Of a stretch of 64,000 nucleotides of DNA, positions 56,275 through 64,000 are shown one piece after another. Every line of letters begins with the position of its first letter. Position 1 is the stretch's first letter. This DNA is from Phytopythium helicoides (taxonomy: Eukaryota > Oomycota > Peronosporomycetes > Pythiales > Pythiaceae). The stretch is taken from positions 335,001 through 399,000 of the forward strand of contig JANFNE010000017.1 of assembly GCA_024867545.1 (NCBI GenBank), written 5' to 3'. The notes under the pieces were generated by a model. The model worked only from the letters and a program-made list of their open reading frames with translations. It was not told where the DNA came from and searched no databases. The position numbers and the translations under genes were made by a program.

Positions 56275-58115
56275 CTACCGATTCTGGAGCACTTCGAGGA
56301 TCAAGTCGCGCGAGAGCGACGCAAACGCGTCCGTCTTGGTGACCAGGTCGAAATGGCGCACCATGTACGCGAGGCAGACCTCGCGCAGCCGGAGAGATTG
56401 AAGATCGTCGGCCATCTGGAACAGCGCCGCCGCGTTCTCGATGCTAATGTGCTTTTGCACAATGATCTCACACAGACCCTTGAGTCGGTCCAGCGTGTAC
56501 AGGTCTGCAGCTGCAAACAGCTCGAGTGCCATCTCGGCACCCACGTTGACTGCATCCACATAAATATACTCGAGCAGCGCGAGGAACACAGGCGCCCGCA
56601 TGTGCGACAGAGACACTTCGTGTTCGCGCGACTCGCGCATCCCCGATGAAAACATGGCGCGGAAGTGGTCACTGCGCACCGCCAGGATTGCTCGGTGAGC
56701 GTGCACGGCGCGGCCTTCGACAATGAAGGTCACGTCTGCGAACTCGTCGTTGTCAATCAGCTGTCGAAGATCCCCCACGAACGACGAAGTCAGCGTCGAC
56801 GCGCGCAACGCAGATGCCACCGGGTCGACCAGCGCAACCTGTGTGCTCGTTGTACGAGGCCACCGAGATGACGCGCTTGCCCTGCAGCACGTCGACTTGC
56901 TTTGGCAGAGTCACTTTGGTGGTATCGTTGTGTCCAAGCTTCCCGTGGTCGCCATTCCCCCACGTATACACGTCGCCCGTGTCGGCCAGCGCTACTGTGT
57001 GGCTCCATCCGCACGTGATCTGGACGATGATGACGTCCGCTAGCGCCTCTACTCGAGTGGGGACCGTCTTGTTGACCTTGTCACCGTGGCCAAGCTGTCC
57101 GTGCTCTCCGCCGCCCCAGGTGTACACCTCACCCGTGTTGGTGACGGCTGCCGTGTGGAAGCCGCCGCACGCGACCTGCTTGACGCGACTGCCTGCAAGT
57201 GCTTCTACTCGCCGCGCCACGGCCTGATTCCGCTCCGAGCCATGACCAAGACGTCCAAATTTGCCCTCGCCGAACGTGTACACCTCTCCAAACTCGCTCA
57301 GCGCAGCCGTATGGAACCCGCACGCAGAGATTTGCATAATGTTCTTGCCGCACAGCTCCTCTACCGCGGTCGGCAGGTACTGGTGGCCCTCCGTGTCACT
57401 GTGGCCTGCCACACCATTCTCCTTGTCGCCCCACGTGTATACGTCCTTGTTCTCGAGCAGCACGACCGTGTGGCGGCTGCCGCACGCAACCTGCCGGACC
57501 TGCAGCCCCTTGAGCGTGTCGACGAGGAACGGGGTCGAGTGGCCGGTCTCATTGCCGTGCCCGAGCTTTCCGTACATGCCGCCGCCCCATGTATACAGGT
57601 CTCCCGAGACTGAATGAACGACTCAATTGTTAGCTGTGCATGCTCGACTGAAAAAGAAAAGAAAGAAAGCGGCGTCGCAGCGTACCCGTGACCGCGGCCG
57701 TGTGGTAGCTGCCGCATGTGACCTGGCGCACGCTCTTGCCGCGCAGCTCCTCGACGAGGCGCGGCACGAACTTCCAGCCATTGTCTCCGTGGCCGAGGCG
57801 GCCGTCGTCTCCGCGGCCCCACGTGTACACCTCGCCCTCCTCTGCAGCGCCCGCGTCAGCTCCCCCACGCCGCCTCATCAACCCCACGCGCGCCACGCAC
57901 CCGTGAGCACGACCGTGTGGCCGCTGCCGCACGCGATCTGCACAATGCGGCGCTCCTGCAGCGCGTCAATCGGCACGGGCCGGTGCTGGTCGCTCGTGTC
58001 GCCCAGCCCGAGCTGGCCGTCCTCGCCGCGGCCCCAACTGTACACTGCACGCGTCTCTCAGCCGCGCGCCATGCAAGCATTCACTCCGCCAGTCCGTCCG
58101 CCTCGCACCTGTCAT
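56275..58115 (-). CDS. RCC1-repeat plus BTB domain protein (RCBTB-like), four exons
   Basis: Exons on the minus strand are 58115..58109, 58044..57901, 57841..57686 and 57609..56275. The introns (64, 59 and 76 nt) have GT/AG ends and the third has CTAAC. The protein has about 546 residues once one base is skipped near 56837. About seven RCC1 blades make a beta-propeller (repeated VYTWGxGxxGxLGHG and VACGxxHTxAL). A BTB domain follows (about residues 385-480: FADVTFIVEGRAVHAHRAIL, FRAMFSSGMRES) with a short BACK-like end. This layout matches RCBTB proteins, thought to act as cullin-3 adaptors or small-GTPase regulators. The break falls inside the conserved HTVALVD motif (EHT|G|VALVD), so it is an indel rather than an intron. 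The first exon encodes only MT plus one base; an upstream start is possible. Confidence 0.82.
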
Positions 58116-60000
58116 ATCGCCGCCCTCTGGCCGGATCCCGACTGCCGCCGGAGCTCCGCGCGAGTTCAGCGCGGTCGAGGAAGAGACAGGCGCGCGCTCC
58201 TGGGCGAAAAAAAAAAAGATCGCTGGCGCCGGCCGCGGCTCCGTCGGCTCCGTCGGCTGCGAAAGTGGCGGGCGCAAGTGGCGGCGCGGAGCGAGCGGCG
58301 GAGCGAGTGAAGCAGCGGCGCGCAGCGGGCGAGCGTCGGCTTGTCGCCTTCTGTCTCTCCGGCCGTCTAGGAAGGCTTCCAGGAAGCGGCTGATTTAAAA
58401 ACCGGTTTTGAACCGGTAGTACCGGTGAGGATCATGCGGCCGCTGATTGGATGGTTACGGAACACGGTGTGATCATTCGTTGATTTACAAAACGCGACGA
58501 GATATTCTTTGCTCGGCATTCGCTATAATTTCATGATTGTATGGCCGCTCCTGTAGCACTGTCGTAGTGAAACGTCATTTTACAAAACAAGGACTATGTG
58601 AAGCAGCTCGGCAAGTCGCGCGTGGCTCCGCACGACTTCCATGATGACCGCAGCAAGCGACTCTTCAAGATCCACTCACGATGAACGAGTATAGTAGACT
58701 TTACTGTAGCCAATCCAACGGCTTGCCTGCCGACATGCCGGTGCTCATGGTATCCATCCTCATTGTGCGTGTAGTGTTCCGTCACAGCTCATTCCTTCGT
58801 GCCTTCACTGTTCATAGTCACAAACCCGGCCGTAGACACCGACGCACCGACACGACCCCACTCGAGCGCACACTTGTGCTAGACGCCGCCGCAGACGACG
58901 ACCCGAACGACGCATCGCTGCTACTCGTGCTGCCGACACCGCTCAGTCGCCTGGCACGGAGATGATACTTCCTGCGTGACTCCCAGAATCACCCACGAGT
59001 TGCACGTCGCCGGCCATCGGCCACTTTCCTCCCCGTTGTCGCGCACAAAACTTAGGCTCGGGCCGCCAGACCTGAAAGCAAACTTCCAACCACGCGATGG
59101 CTGTCCATAACTGACGACCCCGCCCACAAAACTATAATACAGGAAGGAGCAGTAGGATCGCTGGCAGCGTAGTGGCGATTCGTCGCTTCAGACCAACGGG
59201 GTGGTTGCGCTACTAGCGCAATGCGCTAGCCACGAACACACACACCCGAGGCCGAACTCGCGCAACTCAGCATGTCCATACGATGTTCAAAGAGCTAGTA
59301 ATGCACGGCATGCTCACCCCATTGCTAGTTCGACATGCATTGCCAAACATGTGCCGATAGACGCAGAGCTGCTCAAACTCCGCTCTCCACAGCACGAAAC
59401 AACCCGATTCAGGCACGTACTTCACTCTTTTCGGTGGAGTCGAACGAGTCTGTAGCACCAAAGCTGAGGGTCGCTGTTCACGTCCACTTCGATATACTGT
59501 AGGGTATTGTCGTGCTGCTTGAAGAGCAAGTCATTTGAAAAGGGATGGCTCTCGCTTGTATATGGGTCGTCGATGCCAATTGAGGATTTCACGTCGGCTG
59601 CTGAAGTCGAGCTCGACGTTGCTGAATTAGCTCACCTTGACTTGCAAGCTCCTGGCTAAAGTACCACATGCTGCTTCTGTCGCTGAAAGAGACCCCTGTG
59701 CACAAGCATTTTGAGGGGCGCCACAGTTCGGCCTCATGGTTCTTACCTAACGAAAAAAAAAAAATAGTTCGTGTACTGAGGAACCAACTGTTGAGTCAAG
59801 TTGAAGACGGCTTCAACCGGATAATCTGGCCGATACTCTGCTAAGCCAATCCAACACAACCTTCGCTACAACAATCTATGGCTCGGTGGTTTCGGTGCTC
59901 TCAATTCTCCACAGCACTGTTCCACAACCTCACGCCACGCTCCTCTATGAGTATGCATGCCTCGCTCTCCATTCCGTTGCTCCCCAACGGCTCATGTTGC
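58116..60000. other. Gene-poor interval
   Basis: About 1.9 kb without a supported gene. A perfect palindrome AAAACCGGTTTT lies near 58398, followed by two more ACCGGT sites. A short plus-strand coding-like stretch (58565..58684) is listed separately. The region before 60001 may contain the end of the inverted duplication's left arm. Confidence 0.4.
58565..58684 (+). pseudogene. Short coding-like relic
   Basis: Thirty-odd codons ending at TGA 58682-58684 include KDYVKQLGKSRVAPHDFHDD, with a composition unlike the surrounding non-coding DNA. No start and no family; possibly the last exon of a lost gene. Confidence 0.2.
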
Positions 60001-61089
60001 TTAGCAGATGCCGTTGGGCTGGCCCTTACAGCTGCCCTTCGACGAGGCCTTCACCGTGATACCCGAGAACGACCAGTCCGAGACGTCGGCATTGTTGACG
60101 AGAATTTGGTACAGCGTGGTGGCATCGCCCGACAGACCGTTGATGGTGACCCCCTTGATAGTCACCAAGCTCGTGGCCGAACCCGTGTAACCCTGCTGGT
60201 CCTTGGAGTAGTCGCCACGGATCACAATCGCATTCTGCACGTTGGTGAGAGTGTTGCCAATGTACTTGATGTTCTCGACAGCACCAAAGTCTCCCGTGAT
60301 GGTCTTGATGCGGATACCGTTGACGCTGTTGATGACTTTGTTGTTCGAGACCGTGAGACCATTGACCGTGTCGGAAGGCGAGGCGGACGGACCGCCGATC
60401 GAGCCGATCGAGATACCATGACCGCCATTGCACGTGTTGCCGGCGAAGAGAGTCGTGGTGCTCGACTGCATGGCGAGACAGTCGTCCTGGTTGTGGATCT
60501 TGCTGTTGGTGATGTTGACCCCCGTGTTGCCGCTGAGGTCGAAGCCATCCGTGTTCTTGGCGATGGGATCGCCCGCGCTCGAGTCGAGCGTAAGATTATT
60601 GACCACAGTATGTTGGCTGTTGATGATGCTGAAGGTGCGGTAGGGTGAGTTCAAGATGGTGAAGTCTGACACGGTCGAGCCGATGACATTCTCCATGCGG
60701 AAGAAGACGGGACGGGTGAATTTCGAGTTGGTCTTGTAATTGTTCCAGTACCACGATCCCTGGCCGTCGAGCGTGCCACTTCCCTTGACAGTGAGGTCCG
60801 TGCCGGTAAGCTTCACGAGCGGCCCCTGTCCCTCCGCCTCGCCGAACGTCGTAGTTCCCGTGAACTCGATGGTGGCGCCGGACTGGACTTTGGTCAGGTC
60901 AAGGGTCACATTGCCGGGAACCGTGAGCGGTCCGATGGTAATGATTCTGCAGCCCGAGACGTCGGTGCCGGGCTTGTACGTTCCAGTGAGGTTACAGTTG
61001 CCGGCATCCGCTTCTTGGCGCACCATAGGAGTGGCGTTGACGGTGGCGAGCGCAGCGAATGCGAGGACGACGGAGGTGAAGAGCTTCAT
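60001..61089 (-). CDS. Secreted endo-polygalacturonase (GH28), complete
   Basis: 362 residues, no intron. Cuts homogalacturonan in plant pectin. The signal peptide is residues 1-19 (MKLFTSVVLAFAALATVNA). The right-handed beta-helix carries all four GH28 signatures: NTDGFD (179-184, catalytic Asp181), QDDC (201-204, Asp202/203), GGHG (222-225, His224) and RIK (260-262). Cysteines are placed for the usual N- and C-terminal disulphides, and the protein ends CKGQPNGIC. A near-perfect core promoter lies 80 bp upstream. It is one arm of an inverted duplication: an almost identical gene lies divergently at 63317. Likely a virulence- or nutrition-related pectinase of a plant-associated oomycete. Confidence 0.95.
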   Translation of the reverse strand: MKLFTSVVLAFAALATVNATPMVRQEADAGNCNLTGTYKPGTDVSGCRIITIGPLTVPGNVTLDLTKVQSGATIEFTGTTTFGEAEGQGPLVKLTGTDLTVKGSGTLDGQGSWYWNNYKTNSKFTRPVFFRMENVIGSTVSDFTILNSPYRTFSIINSQHTVVNNLTLDSSAGDPIAKNTDGFDLSGNTGVNITNSKIHNQDDCLAMQSSTTTLFAGNTCNGGHGISIGSIGGPSASPSDTVNGLTVSNNKVINSVNGIRIKTITGDFGAVENIKYIGNTLTNVQNAIVIRGDYSKDQQGYTGSATSLVTIKGVTINGLSGDATTLYQILVNNADVSDWSFSGITVKASSKGSCKGQPNGIC

Positions 61090-61168
61090 GGTTCGGGTTA
61101 GGAGGGTTGGTTGGCAGCTTTCGGAAGCTTGGCTGGTTGGCTGTCAGGGGCTTGTGGTTTGCAATTGG

Positions 61169-61182
61169 AATTGCGGAATGAG
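61169..61182 (-). promoter_or_regulatory. Oomycete initiator + flanking promoter of polygalacturonase 1
   Basis: On the minus strand, CTCATTCCGCAATT: the TCATTYY initiator followed by a CAWTT-type flank, 80 bp before the ATG. Confidence 0.65.
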
Positions 61183-61741
61183 GTCGCATCGAAGCCGGGC
61201 GGAGCGGGCCATGATGGCACGGCCGGTTAGTCGGCCTCCTGGACAGCATGTGCGTAGACATTCTCGTGTAACCCGGCACGGACCATGCTCTTGTGGTGGT
61301 GATGATGGTGTCGATGGCGATGCCTGCTCTCAAGATCAGTGCGCTCCTACACAACAGGACAACAGTCCTGTGTTGCCTGGCACAAGAAAACGAGCCGTTT
61401 CGATCCTATTTGATTCGGGCATTCTTACCAAGTTGCAGTCCACGTGGTGGTGATGGCATCCACCCACACTGTGCGGACAGAGCGACGCTGTCTCATCACA
61501 TCACGAAGGATTTCCTGTGCTGTGCTGTCCGTATCCGCTCCTTTCTGCTCGGATTTGTGCCTGTAATCGACTATTAATAACCGGGATGCGCGATGCCTCC
61601 GGAAAGTTTGGCACAAAGTTTCAAGCATGATGTGGGGCTGCCACGCAGCGCCAGCCGAACTGGCAAGGATGGGGGAAAGAGGAGGAGGATCGTCACTTTG
61701 GTTACACGTGATAATCATCATTGCGCTCATCATCAATGATA

Positions 61742-62647
61742 ATTCATGTAGGATTGGATTGAAATTGTTGGTGTCATGGACTGCTGACTTCACTTTGTTG
61801 ACGCTTTGCACCTCCTCGATAGGACAACACGATTGGAGAGGTAAACGACGATCCTTTTGTTCGCAAACACAAGATTTACATTCTGATCCTCCTCCTCCTC
61901 GTAGTCTTCTCCCTCGACGAATAATTCGCTCTTACCGGCATCAACTCTTCAAACTTGGATCAACGCGAACGAACGAATTTCTCTTCCTTCATATAAGAGC
62001 GCGTTGGGGGCAGAGCTGGTCATTGAGGGTTTATGAGCTCGCCAAGAGCGTTCTCGAATACCGAAAGACGTCATGGCAGTCCTGGGAGCGGTGTGGTGGG
62101 TCTTGAATGCGCGAACGAAACATGTTGCCTGTGTCGAGTGCGCCGAGTCGATTTCGTGCCGCCTATTCTTCGACTTGATCTGCGGACGCTCGAGAACGGC
62201 GCGGAACGACTTCGAATGAACTGCTCTCTCACTATCCTACTCCTACACCAAAGAAATCGCTACCCACAGAGCGAAACCGGGTAAAACCTTGCCGCTCAAC
62301 TGGCCTCGGAAAGTTCCGATCGAGGCCCGTGACAACTAGAACTCAACCTAATGAGCCCCACGGCTGTCAGAACGAATGCCCTGGGCCGACATGACGTTAG
62401 GATATTCTTGGTGTCCACGTGATGGAGGGTGAAGAGATGATAACGCTGCTTTCTACTTCGATCCAAAAATCCAGATGGGAACTTGAACAAAACCATCACG
62501 GTCGTATTTCGCACAAGGCGAAGGCAGGAGAAGTAGTTGAAGGAAGCTATAGTTGACGGATGATTCGAAAGCAAATTCTTTCATCGTACAGTATCACATC
62601 TGAAGACTCACGGTTTACGCATCAACACAACACTGGCATCAACGAGC
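61742..62647. other. 906-bp single-copy spacer of the inverted duplication
   Basis: Lies between the two arms and so between two divergent polygalacturonase promoters. No convincing gene; the plus-strand frame 61627..62106 spans the arm edge and has no domain. Confidence 0.5.
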
Positions 62648-63224
62648 ATTATCATTGATGATGAGCGCAATGATGATTATCACGTGTAACCAAAGTGACG
62701 ATCCTCCTCCTCTTTCCCCCATCCACACCAGTTCGGCTGGCGCTGCGTGGCAACCCCACATCATGCTTGCAACTTTGTGCCAAAGTTTCCGGAGGCGCCA
62801 CGCATCCCGGTTATTAATAGTCGAGTACAGGCACAAATCCGAGCAGAAAGGAGCGGATACGGACAGCACAGCACAGGGAATCCTTCGTGATGTGATGAGA
62901 CAGCGTTGCTCTGTCCGCACAGTGTGAGTGGATGCCATCACCTCCACGTGGACTGCAGTTTGATAAGAATGTCCAAATCAAATAGGATCGACAAGGTTCG
63001 TTTTCTTGTGCCAGGCAACACAGGACTTTTTTGTTGTCCTGTTGTCTAGGAGCGCACCGATCTTGAGAGCAGACATCGCCATCGACACCATCATCACCAC
63101 CACCACCACCACCACAAGAGCATGATCCATACCGGGTGCACAAGACTGTCTACGCACATGTTGCCGAGGAGGCCGACCAACGGCCCGTGCCATCATGGCC
63201 CGCTCCACCCGGCTTCGATTCGAC

Positions 63225-63239
63225 CTCATTCCGCCATTT
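63225..63239 (+). promoter_or_regulatory. Oomycete initiator + flanking promoter of polygalacturonase 2
   Basis: CTCATTCCGCCATTT, an excellent match to the combined oomycete initiator/flank element, 78 bp before the ATG at 63317. It is in the same place as the element of copy 1 but one base closer to consensus. Confidence 0.7.
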
Positions 63240-63316
63240 CACTTGTGAGCGACAAGCCCTGCCAGCCAACCGACCAATCCTCCAGAAGCTACTAACCAAC
63301 CCTCCCAGCCCAAACC

Positions 63317-64000
63317 ATGAAGCTCTTCACCCCCGTCGTTCTCGCATTTGCTGCGCTCGCCACCGTCAACGCCACTCTCATGGTGCGCCAAGAAGCAGAT
63401 GTCAGCACCTGTATGCTTACTGGAACATACAAGCTCGGCACCGACGTCTCGAACTGCAAAATCATTACAATCGGACCGCTCACGGTTCCCGGCGATGTGA
63501 CCCTCGACCTTACCAACGTCCAGTCCGGCGCTACCATCGAGTTCACGGGAACTACGACGTTCGGCGAGGCGGAGGGACAGGGACCGCTTGTGAAGCTCAC
63601 TGGCACGGACCTCACTGTCAAGGGAAGCGGAACCCTCGACGGCCAGGGATCGTGGTACTGGAACAATTACAAAGCCAACTCGAAATTCACCCGTCCAGTT
63701 TTCTTCCGCATGGAGAATGTCATCGGCTCGACTGTGTCAGACTTCACCATCTTGAACTCGCCCTACCGCACCTTCAGCATCATCAACAGCCAGAAAACTG
63801 TGGTCAATAATATTACGCTTGACTCGAAAGCGGGCGATCCCATCGCCAAGAACACGGACGGCTTCGACCTCAGCGGCAACACGGGGGTCAACATCACCAA
63901 CAACAAGGTCCACAACCAGGACGACTGCCTCGCCATGCAGTCGAGCACCACGACTCTCTTCGCCGGCAACACGTGCAATGGCGGCCACGGTATCTCGATC
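63317..64000 (+). CDS. Secreted endo-polygalacturonase (GH28), 3' end beyond window
   Basis: The first 228 codons of a near-copy of the gene at 60001..61089, in the opposite orientation. The signal peptide is MKLFTPVVLAFAALATVNA. NTDGFD, QDDC and GGHG are all present in the visible part, so nothing suggests loss of function yet. Differences cluster near the mature N-terminus (for example DVSTCMLTGTYKLG against DAGNCNLTGTYKPG), with scattered ones later. The rest of the beta-helix, including RIK, is outside the window. Confidence 0.93.
   Translation, partial: MKLFTPVVLAFAALATVNATLMVRQEADVSTCMLTGTYKLGTDVSNCKIITIGPLTVPGDVTLDLTNVQSGATIEFTGTTTFGEAEGQGPLVKLTGTDLTVKGSGTLDGQGSWYWNNYKANSKFTRPVFFRMENVIGSTVSDFTILNSPYRTFSIINSQKTVVNNITLDSKAGDPIAKNTDGFDLSGNTGVNITNNKVHNQDDCLAMQSSTTTLFAGNTCNGGHGISI

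Larger units (their letters stand above)
60001..61741. repeat. Left arm of a large inverted duplication
   Basis: This arm, including polygalacturonase 1 and about 650 bp of its upstream region, is the reverse complement of 62648..64000 at roughly 90% or more identity. The inner edge is sharp at 61741 (CAATGATAAT). The outer edge cannot be seen because the right arm runs off the window. Confidence 0.9.
62648..64000. repeat. Right arm of the inverted duplication (continues past window)
   Basis: Reverse-complement match to 60390..61741 starting at ATTATCATTGATGATGAGCG. It differs by scattered substitutions and by a longer CACCAC triplet run near 63090-63116. Confidence 0.9.

Noticed and set aside
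1..64000. CRISPR array, prophage, integron or prokaryotic operon
   Set aside because: No short regularly spaced repeats with unique spacers and no prokaryotic gene organisation. The genome is clearly eukaryotic with spliceosomal introns.

Overview
The window reads as nuclear DNA of an oomycete, most likely a Pythium- or Phytophthora-like plant-associated species. The evidence is of four kinds. Genes are closely packed on both strands. Introns are short (mostly 46-80 nt) with CTAAC-type branch sites. Several genes carry an oomycete-style initiator plus flanking element (TCATTYY followed by CAWTT) 40-90 bp before the ATG. The gene content fits too: a START-FYVE protein, secreted GH131 and GH28 wall-degrading enzymes, and Sfi1/RCC1/ORC2 housekeeping genes. 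No prokaryotic operon, CRISPR array, virus, or intact transposase or reverse transcriptase was seen.

Layout. 0.1-4.2 kb: ORC2 (+) and a START-FYVE gene (-). 4.3-12.8 kb: gene-poor DNA dominated by a tandem array of 2.7-kb units with internal short-period repeats. 12.9-17.8 kb: a fatty-acyl-AMP ligase with its own carrier domain (-), divergent from a coiled-coil gene (+). 18-22.4 kb: two doubtful small frames, then two tandem secreted GH131 genes separated by a strong hairpin. 22.5-32.5 kb: one gene (-) for a secreted protein of about 3,250 residues built from two families of repeats, a Calx-beta domain and a LamG-like domain. 32.7-38.3 kb: a small membrane protein (+), a TALE homeobox gene (-), and a multi-exon ankyrin/B-box/TPR/RGS protein (+). 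38.4-43.9 kb: a giant Sfi1-like centrin-binding protein (+). 44-50 kb: a small gene, a 170-180 bp repeat cluster, a frame-broken uncharacterised gene and a frame-broken DMT-family transporter (+). 50-58 kb: a DEP/ADP-ribosylglycohydrolase gene (-), a small coiled-coil gene (-) divergent from an RS-domain gene (+), and an RCC1-BTB gene (-). 60-64 kb: two nearly identical polygalacturonase genes in a head-to-head inverted duplication, the second cut by the window end.

How the genes relate. Most neighbours look functionally unrelated, as is usual in eukaryotes. Three themes stand out. The first is secreted carbohydrate-active enzymes in recent duplicates (GH131 pair, GH28 pair). The second is signalling or scaffold proteins with unusual domain combinations (START-FYVE, ankyrin/B-box/TPR/RGS, DEP-ARH, RCC1-BTB). 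The third is a very large modular surface protein.

Caution. Between about 33 and 57 kb several GC-rich genes are interrupted by single-base frame breaks inside otherwise conserved sequence, while the multi-kilobase AT-richer genes are intact. I read most of these as likely sequence or assembly indels, but pseudogenisation cannot be excluded from the sequence alone.
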